Source: Dehalococcoidia bacterium (lineage in GTDB: Bacteria > Chloroflexota > Dehalococcoidia > DSTF01 > WHTK01). Taken from it: a DNA stretch of 57,425 nucleotides. The stretch spans positions 1 through 57,425 of the forward strand of contig DATLYJ010000020.1 of the NCBI GenBank assembly GCA_035574915.1. Direction: 5' to 3'. The translations under genes and the position numbers were made by a program. Positions 29,520-37,675 of this stretch are shown here, piece after piece. The notes beneath the pieces were generated by a model. It saw nothing but the letters and a program-made list of their open reading frames with translations, was not told the origin of the DNA and ran no database searches. Every line of letters starts with the position of its first letter. Positions within the stretch are counted from its first letter, which is position 1.

Positions 29520-31178
29520 TCACACCTCGACGGCCACCGGCAGCACCATCGGCCGCCGATGGGTCTCGTCATAAAGGAACTTCGCGATGGCGTCCTTGAC
29601 GTTCGTGTTTACCGCCGACCACTCGACGATGTGGTCGGCGCCCTCGAGGGCCGAGACGACCATGTCCCGCGTCCGCTCCAGGAGCTCTTCCGACTCCTCG
29701 ATGCTCGTCACCCCTCGCGAGATCACGTCTGGCCGCCCGATGAGGCGCCCCGTCTTCTTGTCGATGGTCAGCACCACGACCACCATGCCGTCTGTCGCCA
29801 GGTGCAGGCGGTCGCGCAGCACGACGTGGTCGACGTCTCCCACGCCCAGGCCATCGACGTACACGTAGTCCGCGGGCACCTTTTCGGCTAGCCGCGCTCC
29901 GGTCTCGCTGATCTCCAGCACGTCGCCGTCGACCATGACGAAGGCGTTTTCCTCCGCCACGCCCATGGACTTCGCCAGCTGGGCGTGCAGCACCATGTGG
30001 CGGTATTCGCCGTGAATGGGCACGAAGTACTTCGGCCTCACGAGGGACTGCACGATCTTCAGTTCCTCCTGCGCCGCGTGCCCGCGCACGTGCACGTCCG
30101 CAACACGGTTGTAGAGCACCCGGGCGCCCAGCCTGAAAAGGTTGTCCACGGTCCGATAGACGAGCGCTTCGTTGCCAGGGATCGGCGTCGCCGAGAGCAC
30201 GACAGTGTCGCCGCGCATGATCTGGACGTGCTGGTGGTCACCGTTGGCCATACGCGTCAGCGCGGAAGTCGGTTCGCCCTGGCTCCCCGTGGTGAGGATC
30301 ACAACTTCCTCAGGACGGGCGCTGCGCAGTTCGTTGACGCCCATGCTCAGCTCGCGCGGGAAGTCCAGGTAGCCGCGTTCGCGCGCCATCTGGACGTTGT
30401 CCATCATGCTCCGCCCGGTCACGAAAACGCGCCGTCCGGTGAGCGCCGCCGCATCGATCACCTGCTGGATGCGCGCAATCAGCGAGGCGAAGGTGGCGAT
30501 GATCACCCGCCCTTCTGAAGTGGTCATTATGCCCGCGAGGGCATCGCCCACTACCCGCTCTGATGGCGTGTAGCCCGGCACCTCGGCGTAGGTCGAGTCC
30601 GCGAGCAGCAACAGCACGCCTTCTTTGCCCAACTCGGCGAGGCGGGCCAGGTTCGTCGTCTGGCCCATCACCGGCGTGTGGTCGAGCTTGAAGTCGCCCG
30701 TGTGCACCACCGTCCCCATCGGCGTGCGGATCGCGAAGCCGGCCGCGTCCGGGATGCTGTGGGCGACGCTGAAGGCCTCCACGCGGAAGACGCCGGCGCC
30801 CACGCTCTCGCCCGGCAGGATGGTGCGCACGTCGACCTCGTTCGCAAGGCGATGCTCTCGCAGCTTCACGCCGAGCAGCCCGCCCGTGAGGGGGGTGCAG
30901 TACACGGGCGCCTTCACGTGGCGGAGTACGTAGGGCAGGCCGCCCGTGTGGTCCTCGTGGCCGTGGGTGATGAAGAAGCCGCGCAGCTTGCGCGCGTTTT
31001 GCTGGACATAACGTATGTCCGGGATCACGAGGTCGACCCCGAGCATCTCCTCTTCGGGAAACATGAGGCCGCAGTCGATGGCGATCATGTCCTCGCCGTA
31101 TTCGAGGAGCAGCATGTTGCGGCCGATCTCGCCGAGACCGCCGAGGGGGATTACGCGCAGTGCATGGCCATTCGGCAC
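29520..31178 (-). CDS. rnj: Ribonuclease J
   Basis: 552 residues from a GTG that overlaps the upstream UDG stop by one base (TAGTG). MBL/beta-CASP enzyme: HGHEDHTGGLPY near 72-83 is the metal core, LADSTYAEVPG near 187-197 and the beta-CASP region with FATGRSMMDN-like FVTGRSMMDNV near 250-260, then the RNase J HGEYRH motif near 384-389 (PIHGEYRHMVLHAQ). The C-terminal domain (LLERTRDMVVSALEGAD) helps dimerise. It processes and degrades mRNA from the 5' end and endonucleolytically. Sharing an operon with udg links RNA turnover and repair by expression only. Confidence 0.95.
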   Translation of the reverse strand: MPNGHALRVIPLGGLGEIGRNMLLLEYGEDMIAIDCGLMFPEEEMLGVDLVIPDIRYVQQNARKLRGFFITHGHEDHTGGLPYVLRHVKAPVYCTPLTGGLLGVKLREHRLANEVDVRTILPGESVGAGVFRVEAFSVAHSIPDAAGFAIRTPMGTVVHTGDFKLDHTPVMGQTTNLARLAELGKEGVLLLLADSTYAEVPGYTPSERVVGDALAGIMTTSEGRVIIATFASLIARIQQVIDAAALTGRRVFVTGRSMMDNVQMARERGYLDFPRELSMGVNELRSARPEEVVILTTGSQGEPTSALTRMANGDHQHVQIMRGDTVVLSATPIPGNEALVYRTVDNLFRLGARVLYNRVADVHVRGHAAQEELKIVQSLVRPKYFVPIHGEYRHMVLHAQLAKSMGVAEENAFVMVDGDVLEISETGARLAEKVPADYVYVDGLGVGDVDHVVLRDRLHLATDGMVVVVLTIDKKTGRLIGRPDVISRGVTSIEESEELLERTRDMVVSALEGADHIVEWSAVNTNVKDAIAKFLYDETHRRPMVLPVAVEV

Positions 31179-31879
31179 TAAAAGAGCCTGCCTTGTTCGG
31201 CGCTCGGCTGGAGCGCCGTCGCCGTCGCGGTCGCCGGGGCGTTCCCGGGGCCAACCGTCCCCGCGAGCGGGGGCTGGCGAGCCTCGTCGTACTCCTTCAG
31301 CGCCCGCTCGACGTAGGCGGGGAGCTTCCTGAAGTCTTCTTCGATTACACGCCTTAGGCTGCCTTGATGCAAGGCCGCCGCGGGATGATACATCGGCACA
31401 ACCCAGAGCCGGCCGAACTTCCGCGCCTGGCCATGAATGCGGCTGATGGGCTGGCCGGGAAAGTAGCGGCCGAGCGAGTACCGGCCCAGGGTGACTACCA
31501 CCTTCGGGTCGATCAGCTCGATCTGCTCCGTCAGCCAGGCCGAGCAGGCCTCGATCTCGTTCGGCAGGGGGTCACGGTTGCTGGGCGGCCGGCACTTGAT
31601 CACATTGGCAATGAACACATCGGACCGCTTCAGGCCGATGTCCTGGAGGAGTTGCTCCAGAAACTGGCCCGCCGCGCCCACGAAGGGCCGGCCCTGCTGG
31701 TCTTCGTAGTATCCCGGCGCCTCGCCGATGAACATGATGTCCGCGTCGATGCGACCCTCGCCGGGCACGACCTTCGTGCGCCCGCGGGCCAAAGGACAGG
31801 CGGTGCAGCGGCGCATCTTTTCGTTCAGCTCGGCCAGCTTCGCGCGCCGCAAGTCCAGGGCGTCGAGGGTCATCGTCAT
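31178..31879 (-). CDS. udg: Family 4 uracil-DNA glycosylase
   Basis: 233 residues. It has CTACPLARGRTKVVPGEG near 25-42, the first two cluster cysteines and the family 4 N-terminus, then GEAPGYYEDQQGRPFVGAAG (near 52-71) with the catalytic region. The other two iron-sulfur cysteines are in VIKCRPPSNRDP (near 94-105) and EIEACSAWL. MYHPAAALHQG near 163-173 is the C-terminal HP motif. Family 4 enzymes remove uracil from DNA and carry a 4Fe-4S cluster. The last 30 residues are a Pro/Ala/Thr tail. First gene of the udg-rnj unit. Confidence 0.94.
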   Translation of the reverse strand: MTMTLDALDLRRAKLAELNEKMRRCTACPLARGRTKVVPGEGRIDADIMFIGEAPGYYEDQQGRPFVGAAGQFLEQLLQDIGLKRSDVFIANVIKCRPPSNRDPLPNEIEACSAWLTEQIELIDPKVVVTLGRYSLGRYFPGQPISRIHGQARKFGRLWVVPMYHPAAALHQGSLRRVIEEDFRKLPAYVERALKEYDEARQPPLAGTVGPGNAPATATATALQPSAEQGRLF

Positions 31880-31957
31880 AGGCGCACCACCATCGAGGCG
31901 AGCACGCGGGGCGCCCCCGGCCCAGGCGGGCAGGGGCGCCGGGCTCGGTTTGGCCGG

Positions 31958-31986
31958 ATGTTACACCGCCCCGCGAACGCAGTCAA
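31958..31986 (-). promoter_or_regulatory. Promoter of the udg-rnj operon
   Basis: On the minus strand, TTGACT (31986 down to 31981), a 17-bp spacer and TAACAT (31963 down to 31958). Gives a leader of about 70 bases before the udg ATG. Confidence 0.6.
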
Positions 31987-32362
31987 TTAAAGGCTAACGA
32001 GCTTATGTCTTTTAGCGAACCCTGGTATCTCGCGCTGGCCGGGTCGGCGCTGCCCTCGGCCGCCAGGGCCCGTCGATGCTCTCCCATCACATGGCCGCCC
32101 GGCGAGGCGGGCGGTGAGGCGGTCTCTTCCGGGTGGACCTGTCGGCCGGCCAGCTGGCGCTATACACCCTCTTGGGTAGTCTGCCCGGTGCCTCGCGGCA
32201 GCTTCGTGGTGCTGCAAAGAGGCGCGCTCGCCTGCCAGATAGACGCGGTCAGGCCCGAACGAGCCGTCTGGCCTGATGCCCCTCGGCTGACCCTGTACTA
32301 CAATGCCCCTCGAGTCCCCGCCGCAAAAGCATGCATTCCTAGAAGCAGGAGAACCCACAGCC
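31987..32362. other. Intergenic region upstream of the TPP enzyme
   Basis: No convincing gene: plus-strand frames here have uncharacteristic composition and no good ribosome site. It holds two overlapping possible hairpins, GCCAGA (32234-32239) with TCTGGC (32267-32272) and TCAGGCC (32249-32255) with GGCCTGA (32270-32276). They share bases, so only one can form at a time. TACAAT (32299-32304) is a plausible -10 for the TPP enzyme gene, giving a leader of about 50 bases. Nothing further is supported. Confidence 0.4.
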
Positions 32363-34009
32363 ATGGCCCAGGTTGACGGCGGCGCCCTCGTCGCACGCTT
32401 CCTCAAGCAGGAGCAGGTCGACGTCATATTCACCCTCTGCGGTGGCCACATACAGAACATTTACGCCGGCTGCCAGGACGAAGGCATCCGCATCATCGAC
32501 ACCCGCCACGAGCAGGCCAGCGCCCATGCCGCCGAGGGGTGGACGCGCGCCAACAAGCGGCCCGGCGTCTGCGCCGTGACCGCCGGTCCCGGCGTCACGG
32601 ACGCCGTCACCGGCATGGCCAACGCCTATCAGAACCGCAGCCCGATGATCATGATTGGCGGGGCCGCGCCCTTGAACCAGATCGGCCGCGGCGCCCTGCA
32701 GGAAATGAACACGCTGGACATGATGAAGCCCATCTCCAAGTGGGCTGTCCGCGTGCACCACACCCAGCGCATCCCCGAGATCATGGCCGAGGCCTGGCGC
32801 GTGGCCACCACCGGCCGCATGGGCCCGGTGTACATCGAGATACCCTCGGACGTCCTCCACGGCCGCATCGAGGAGGACCAGCTTCCGCCGATGCCCAAGG
32901 GCTATCGCACTACCGGACGCGTCGCCGGCGACCCGGCCCTCGTCGGCGAAGCGGCGAAGGCCATCCGCGACGCGGAGAAGCCGCTCGTCATGGCCGGCAG
33001 CCAGATCTACTGGTCGACCGCCCACGAGGAGCTGCGCCAGTTCGTCGAGAAGATCCAGTCGCCCGTGTACCTGAACGCCATGGGCCGCGGCTCGATCCGC
33101 CAGGACCACCCGCTCTTCTTCTCCCGCACCCGCCGCAACGCCCTCGCCGAAGCGGACGTCGTCGTCATCATCGGTACGCCGATGGACTTCCGGCTGCAGT
33201 ACGGCCGACGCATCCGTCCCGAGTCCAAGGTCATCATGATCGACTCCGACCCCTCGGAGATCGGCCGCAACCGTGGCGTCGACATCGGCATCGAAGGCGA
33301 CGCGAAGACAGTGCTCAACCAGCTCCTGGCCGAGCTCGAAGGTGTCCGCCGGGAACCCGGGAGCTGGATCGGTAGTCTGCGCGAGGTCGAGAACAAGATC
33401 CTCGAGCTCCGTCAGCAGTGGATGAACTCGGACGCCACGCCCATACATCCCCTGCGCCTGTGCAAGGAGATGGCGAGCTTCGTCGATGACAACACCATCG
33501 TCGTCGGTGATGGCGGCGATATCGTCTCCAATGCCGCCCAGATCCTGCCGATCAACAACCCGGGCCAGTGGTATGACCCCGGCCTGCTCGGCACGCTCGG
33601 CGTCGGTACCGGCTTCTGCATGGGCATCCACTGCACGTACCCGGACAAGAAGATCCTCATGGTGAACGGCGATGGCACCTTCGGCCTCAACGGCTTCGAG
33701 TTCGACACGTTCGTCCGCTTCGGCATGCCCGTGGTCTCGGTAGTCGGCAACGACCGCCAATGGGGACAGATCACGGTCGGCCTGGTCCGCGCCTACGGCC
33801 GCGAGCGCGCCGCTCCGACCCTCTTGCAGGACAATTCCCGCTACGACCGCGTCGTCGAGGCGCTCGGCGGGCACGGCGAGTTCGTGACGGAGCCGAAAGA
33901 CATCCGCCCGGCAATCGAGCGCGCCTTCGCCTCCGGAAAACCGGCCTGCGTGAACGTGATCATGGACCAGATGCCTCCGGGCGTCGAAGGCGGTTACGAG
34001 TTCCTGTAG
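32363..34009 (+). CDS. Thiamine-diphosphate-dependent enzyme (acetolactate synthase-like)
   Basis: 548 residues from the ATG at 32363 (AGGAG at 32347-32351, eleven bases upstream). Three ThDP domains: the N-terminal part with the conserved Glu in DTRHEQASAHAAEGWTRA (near 47-64), FAD/nucleotide-like middle domain, and the C-terminal cofactor motif VNGDGTFGLNGFEFDTFVRF followed by Asn in VVGND. The family covers acetolactate synthase, oxalyl-CoA decarboxylase and 2-hydroxyacyl-CoA lyase; MAGSQIYWSTAHEELRQ and a C-terminus close to 2-hydroxyacyl-CoA lyases favour a lyase or decarboxylase. No small regulatory subunit gene is next to it, which argues against a biosynthetic ilvB. Confidence 0.88.
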   Translation: MAQVDGGALVARFLKQEQVDVIFTLCGGHIQNIYAGCQDEGIRIIDTRHEQASAHAAEGWTRANKRPGVCAVTAGPGVTDAVTGMANAYQNRSPMIMIGGAAPLNQIGRGALQEMNTLDMMKPISKWAVRVHHTQRIPEIMAEAWRVATTGRMGPVYIEIPSDVLHGRIEEDQLPPMPKGYRTTGRVAGDPALVGEAAKAIRDAEKPLVMAGSQIYWSTAHEELRQFVEKIQSPVYLNAMGRGSIRQDHPLFFSRTRRNALAEADVVVIIGTPMDFRLQYGRRIRPESKVIMIDSDPSEIGRNRGVDIGIEGDAKTVLNQLLAELEGVRREPGSWIGSLREVENKILELRQQWMNSDATPIHPLRLCKEMASFVDDNTIVVGDGGDIVSNAAQILPINNPGQWYDPGLLGTLGVGTGFCMGIHCTYPDKKILMVNGDGTFGLNGFEFDTFVRFGMPVVSVVGNDRQWGQITVGLVRAYGRERAAPTLLQDNSRYDRVVEALGGHGEFVTEPKDIRPAIERAFASGKPACVNVIMDQMPPGVEGGYEFL

Positions 34010-34028
34010 GCGGACGGCCGAATCCAGG

Positions 34029-34055
34029 AGGGCGGGCCGAATGGCCCGCCCTTTC
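34029..34055 (+). terminator. Rho-independent terminator after the TPP enzyme gene
   Basis: Perfect 10-bp stem (34029-34038 with 34043-34052) with a GAAT loop, followed by TTCAATTC. Twenty bases after the stop codon. Confidence 0.7.
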
Positions 34056-34062
34056 AATTCCC

Positions 34063-34093
34063 CTGACTCGTGATGTATGACGCGATGTATACT
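34063..34093 (+). promoter_or_regulatory. Likely vapBC promoter
   Basis: CTGACT (34063-34068) and TATACT (34088-34093) with a 19-bp spacer; the -10 ends six bases before the antitoxin ATG. The antitoxin probably binds here to autoregulate. Confidence 0.5.
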
Positions 34094-34099
34094 GAGTCC

Positions 34100-34375
34100 A
34101 TGGCTCGCATGGTGCGTAAGCAGGTCTACATCACGGAAGAGCAAGAGCGCCTGCTCAAGCGACGTGCGCGTGAACGCTCTAAGGCTGAGGCCGACCTCAT
34201 AAGAGAGGGACTCGACTGGATCCTCCGGCCCGAGGATGAAGAAGCCAGGCTGGTGGCGTGGGAGAGGGTAAAGGAGTTCCTCGATGAGCGCGCGCTGATC
34301 GAAGCGCCCCAGAAGCCCCGGACCTGGACCCGGGAAGAGCTCTATGACCGTCCCAAGCATCTATTTCATCGATAG
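34100..34375 (+). CDS. vapB: VapB-type ribbon-helix-helix antitoxin
   Basis: 91 residues from the ATG at 34100; in-frame ATGs at 34070-34085 lie within or before the promoter. RKQVYITEEQERLLKRRARE near 5-24 begins with a short strand and then a helix, the DNA-binding ribbon-helix-helix layout, and KAEADLIREGLDWIL is the second helix. The tail (WERVKEFLDERALIEAP and WTREELYDRP) would wrap the toxin. It neutralises the PIN toxin encoded by the next gene, which it overlaps by 32 bases, and probably represses its own promoter. The name rests on context more than on sequence. Confidence 0.82.
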   Translation: MARMVRKQVYITEEQERLLKRRARERSKAEADLIREGLDWILRPEDEEARLVAWERVKEFLDERALIEAPQKPRTWTREELYDRPKHLFHR

Positions 34376-34799
34376 TAACGTCCTCGTCTACGCAATCGAC
34401 CCCACCGACAAAGCCAAGCAAAGGATGGCCATCACGCTCCTGGACACCGTAGCGCGGCTTAACGTTGGTGCGATTAGCGCTCAAGTCTTAGGCGAGACCT
34501 TCAATACGATAACCCGGAAGATCGACGAGCCAGTCGACCCCAGGCGCGCTGCTGATGAACTCCTTGCGCTCAGCAGGGTGCTGACTGTATATCCGATCAC
34601 CGGTCAAACCGTGCGGCGCGCGTTCACGGGAGTGTTGAACTACCAGATGTCCTACTGGGACGCGCTCATCTGGGCTACGGCGAAGCTTAACGGCATCGCC
34701 ACGATCCTCACCGAGGACATCCAGAGCGGCGGCGCCATCGAAGGCGTCTCGTTCCTGAACCCCTTTACCGCCGGCTTCGACGCCGCCTCTCTCGCTTAG
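34344..34799 (+). CDS. vapC: VapC-type PIN-domain toxin
   Basis: 151 residues of PIN fold: FIDSNVLVYAID near 8-19 supplies the first Asp, QVLGETFNTITRKI near 47-60 the conserved Glu, YWDALIWATAKLNG near 105-118 the third acid, and ILTEDIQSGGAIEGV near 122-136 the last Asp. These four acids bind magnesium in a ribonuclease centre. VapC proteins cut tRNA or rRNA and halt translation when the antitoxin is lost. It overlaps the antitoxin gene by 32 bases in another frame, keeping toxin synthesis coupled to it. Codon use is like its neighbours. Confidence 0.88.
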   Translation: MTVPSIYFIDSNVLVYAIDPTDKAKQRMAITLLDTVARLNVGAISAQVLGETFNTITRKIDEPVDPRRAADELLALSRVLTVYPITGQTVRRAFTGVLNYQMSYWDALIWATAKLNGIATILTEDIQSGGAIEGVSFLNPFTAGFDAASLA

Positions 34800-34951
34800 T
34801 CAGGCCGCGGCCCCGATATGCCACAATGTCTAGCGACGGCGCGTCCGTTTGCGCTCCGCCGGCGAGACGCCGGGACACCCCCGACACCCGAACCGCCTGT
34901 AACTGCCGGCCGGGCCGCCGGACGCCCTCGCTTCTACGGGAGGTTCAGACC

Positions 34952-36247
34952 ATGCCTGAGAAACGGCTCGGCATACTCGTCGGCGGCGGCCCGGCGCCAG
35001 GCATCAACAGCGCGATCAGCGCCGTGACAATCGAGGCCCGCCACGAGGGCTGCGAAGTCATTGGCATAGAAGACGGCTTCGAGCACCTGATCCACGGTCG
35101 CACCGACGCCGTCCGGCATCTCGATATATCAGACGTGTCGCGCATTCACACACAGGGCGGCTCCATCCTGCGGACCTCGCGCGCCAACCCGACGACGACC
35201 CCGGCGCACATGCAGCGCACGGTCGAAGCGCTGCGCGCCCTCAGGCTCGATTACCTCGTCTCGATCGGTGGGGAGGACACTGCCTTCTCGGCGTCCGAGG
35301 TTGCGAGAGCCTCTGGAGGCGCCCTCCGCGTCGCGCACGTCCCCAAGACCATAGACAACGACCTGCCTCTGCCGGGCGGCATGCCGACGTTTGGCTATGA
35401 GACCGCGCGCCACGTCGGCACCGAGCTCGTGCTAACCCTCATGGAGGACTCGCGCACGACCAACCGCTGGTTCATCGTCGTGGTCATGGGCCGCAAGGCA
35501 GGGCACCTCGCCCTCGGAATCGGTAAGGCCGCCGGGGCCACCCTCACCCTCATCCCCGAAGAGTTCCCGGGCGAGCGGATCGAGTTGGACGACATCGCGC
35601 GCGTGATCGCCGGCGCGGTCATCAAGAGACGTGCCTTCGGCCGCAAGGACGGACTCGTGGTGCTGGCCGAGGGGCTGGCGGAAAAGCTCGATGTCCAGGA
35701 GCTTGCCCGGACCTCGGGCATTGAGATCGCCTACGACCCCCACGGCCACATTGCTCTGAACGACATCCCCCTGGCGGCGCTCCTCAAGAGACGGGTGCAG
35801 CGCTGGTTCGCGGAGCGCGGCGAGAGCATGACCATGGTGGACGTCACGCTGGGTTACGAGCTGCGCTGCGCCCGGCCCATCCCCTTCGACATCGATTACA
35901 CGCGCACCCTCGGCTACGGCGCGGTCCGCTTTCTCCTGAACGAGCACGATGACCCTCGCCTGCGTGAAGGCGGCTTCATGAGCCTCCAGGACGGGCGGCT
36001 GCAGGTCCTCCCCTTCGATGACCTCCGCGATCCGGTCACGGGCAAGACGCGCATCCGCGTTGTCGACCTGGCCAGTGAGCACTACCAGGTGGCGCGCGAA
36101 TACATGGTGCGTCTGGAACCGGAGGACTTCGCGGACCCGGAGCTGCTAGCCCGCCTGGCCGCCTCCGCCGGCATGTCGGTGGAGGAGTTTCGCACCCTCT
36201 TCGCGCCCGCTGTCATGGGCATGAACGGCGCCAGGGCCGCGGCCTAA
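34952..36247 (+). CDS. pfp: 6-phosphofructokinase, probably pyrophosphate-dependent
   Basis: 431 residues from ATG with GGGAGG about nine bases upstream. The phosphofructokinase motifs are GGGPAPGINS near 11-20, SIGGEDT near 104-110, PKTIDNDLPLPGG near 131-143 and VMGRKAGHLAL. ATP-type enzymes have Gly at the fourth place of GGDG and Gly before TIDND; here these are Asp (GGED) and Lys (PKTIDND), the two marks of PPi-using enzymes. PPi-PFK works reversibly in glycolysis and gluconeogenesis. The C-terminus is about 100 residues longer than in bacterial ATP-PFK, as in many PPi forms. No neighbour is glycolytic. Confidence 0.9.
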   Translation: MPEKRLGILVGGGPAPGINSAISAVTIEARHEGCEVIGIEDGFEHLIHGRTDAVRHLDISDVSRIHTQGGSILRTSRANPTTTPAHMQRTVEALRALRLDYLVSIGGEDTAFSASEVARASGGALRVAHVPKTIDNDLPLPGGMPTFGYETARHVGTELVLTLMEDSRTTNRWFIVVVMGRKAGHLALGIGKAAGATLTLIPEEFPGERIELDDIARVIAGAVIKRRAFGRKDGLVVLAEGLAEKLDVQELARTSGIEIAYDPHGHIALNDIPLAALLKRRVQRWFAERGESMTMVDVTLGYELRCARPIPFDIDYTRTLGYGAVRFLLNEHDDPRLREGGFMSLQDGRLQVLPFDDLRDPVTGKTRIRVVDLASEHYQVAREYMVRLEPEDFADPELLARLAASAGMSVEEFRTLFAPAVMGMNGARAAA

Positions 36248-36317
36248 GGCGGACCGGTGAGCATCAAGGCCGCGGCACGGGGGAACCAACTGCGGTCTCG
36301 CGGTGTATACGTGACGA

Positions 36318-36896
36318 GTGGGCATCGCGCTGACCGAAGAACAAGCCGTCGCCGGCGCGAAGCGCGGTAACCCTGACGCGTTTGGCGCTCTCGTCGGCGC
36401 ACACCAGCAGGTAGCGTTTCGCGCCGCCTGGCTCCTGCTGCGCGACAGTGCAGCGGCCCAGGACATCGTCCAGGAGGCCTTCATCCGCGCGTATCGCGAC
36501 TTCGGCCGCTTTCGCGACGGGGCGCCCTTTCGTCCATGGCTCCTGCGCATAGTCACCAATCTGGCCCTGAACGAGGTCAGGAGTCGGACCCGACGCTCGT
36601 CGGCGGCCAGGCGTTTCGCCGAAACGGCGAACACCGCCCTGGTTGAGGGGCCTGCTCAAGGAATCGAGGCGAAAGCTCAACTCGGCAGGGTGCAAGCGGC
36701 CATCGCCCAACTGCCGCTTGGCGACCAACGCCTTCTTCATCTGCGCTACTTCCTCGAGCTCCCAGAGCGTGAGATTGCCGCTGCCATTGGCAAGCGGCCG
36801 GGGACGGTGAAGTCGCGCCTCCATCGCGCTTCCAGGCGTCTGCGAGACGTCATCGAAGCACGGTTTCCTGACCTGCTGGAGGACCGGAATGATTGA
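36318..36896 (+). CDS. ECF-type RNA polymerase sigma factor
   Basis: 192 residues from a GTG six bases after a TATACG box. Region 2 runs near 10-80: RGNPDAFGALVGAHQQVAFR, DIVQEAFIRAYRDFGRFR and PWLLRIVTNLALNEVRSR. Region 4 runs near 128-180: AIAQLPLGDQRLLHLRYFLE, EREIAAAIGKRPGTVKSRLH and RASRRLRDVIE. No extra domains. It directs transcription of a small regulon, usually in response to an envelope signal, and is held by the anti-sigma factor encoded next, which it overlaps by eight bases. The cupredoxin gene just downstream is a likely regulon member. Confidence 0.93.
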   Translation: MGIALTEEQAVAGAKRGNPDAFGALVGAHQQVAFRAAWLLLRDSAAAQDIVQEAFIRAYRDFGRFRDGAPFRPWLLRIVTNLALNEVRSRTRRSSAARRFAETANTALVEGPAQGIEAKAQLGRVQAAIAQLPLGDQRLLHLRYFLELPEREIAAAIGKRPGTVKSRLHRASRRLRDVIEARFPDLLEDRND

Positions 36897-37629
36897 CCCG
36901 CGAGTCGAGCGGCTGTTGGCTCAAGCTGCGGCGGAGACCGTCTATCCGCTTACTCCCGCATTTGAGGAGCGGGTGCGGGAAGCGCTGTCTTCCGCGCCGG
37001 AGCGACGGCGCGCCTTCGTCCTCGCACCGGCCGCGATTGGGATCGCCGCACTGCTAGCAATCGTTGCGTTCGTCGCGGCGGATGGGGCAGGCGACGCTGT
37101 CGCCCGCTTCTTTGGCGTCAAGGGCTCCAGCATCGAGCGTCTCCCGCCTCCGCCCGAGGGCGTCGCGCCAACAGCGGAGCCAACCCCTGTTGGCATCGAG
37201 TATCTCGGCGGGCGCACGACTCTTGATGCTGCTCGCGCGGCGCTGAATTTCGCCCCGCCATTGCCGGCGGGCAGTGGAGAGCCGATAGCGGTGTATCGCC
37301 TCGACGTACTCGGCCTCCCTGTCATTGTGCTGGAGTACCCTTCTTTCGACCTCTGGATTGCACGCCCCGGCCAGGAAGTCATCTTCGCAAAAGGTCTGCC
37401 GGCGGGTACCACCCTGCATGAGTTCACGCTCAACGGCCATGGGGCGCGGTGGGTATCTGATGGCTTCCACGTCCTCACCTTCCGCGCGGCCTCCGGTCGT
37501 GAGGCCACAGGCTTCGCACGGACTGTCACGCGCAACACCCTGATTTGGGCGACCGACACGGCCTTCTACAGGCTCGAGACAAGCCTCGAGTTAGAGGCCG
37601 CCATTGCCATTGCCCGCACCTTGCCCTGA
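36889..37629 (+). CDS. Probable membrane anti-sigma factor
   Basis: 246 residues. The N-terminal 40 are cytosolic and charged (PRVERLLAQAAAETVYPL, FEERVREALSSAPERRR), followed by one membrane segment (AFVLAPAAIGIAALLAIVAF near 42-61) and an external domain of about 180 residues with strand-rich segments (IAVYRLDVLGLPVIVLEYPS, HGARWVSDGFHVLTF). It overlaps the sigma gene by eight bases, the usual arrangement for co-regulated partners. There is no zinc-binding ZAS motif, so the class is unclear. The external part may sense the envelope signal. Confidence 0.78.
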   Translation: MIDPRVERLLAQAAAETVYPLTPAFEERVREALSSAPERRRAFVLAPAAIGIAALLAIVAFVAADGAGDAVARFFGVKGSSIERLPPPPEGVAPTAEPTPVGIEYLGGRTTLDAARAALNFAPPLPAGSGEPIAVYRLDVLGLPVIVLEYPSFDLWIARPGQEVIFAKGLPAGTTLHEFTLNGHGARWVSDGFHVLTFRAASGREATGFARTVTRNTLIWATDTAFYRLETSLELEAAIAIARTLP

Positions 37630-37675
37630 GGGAACGCTGGCATTCCGGCCGGTGTATATGGTGCAGGAGGATGCC

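Noticed and set aside
32005-32376. Plus-strand ORF of 123 residues before the TPP enzyme
   Set aside because: No ribosome site, Trp/Pro/Ser/Arg-rich composition typical of noncoding frames, and it runs past the TPP enzyme start.
32339-34360. Minus-strand open frame of 673 residues
   Set aside because: It covers the TPP enzyme and antitoxin genes in antisense and is low in hydrophobic core patterns; the plus-strand proteins have clear motifs.
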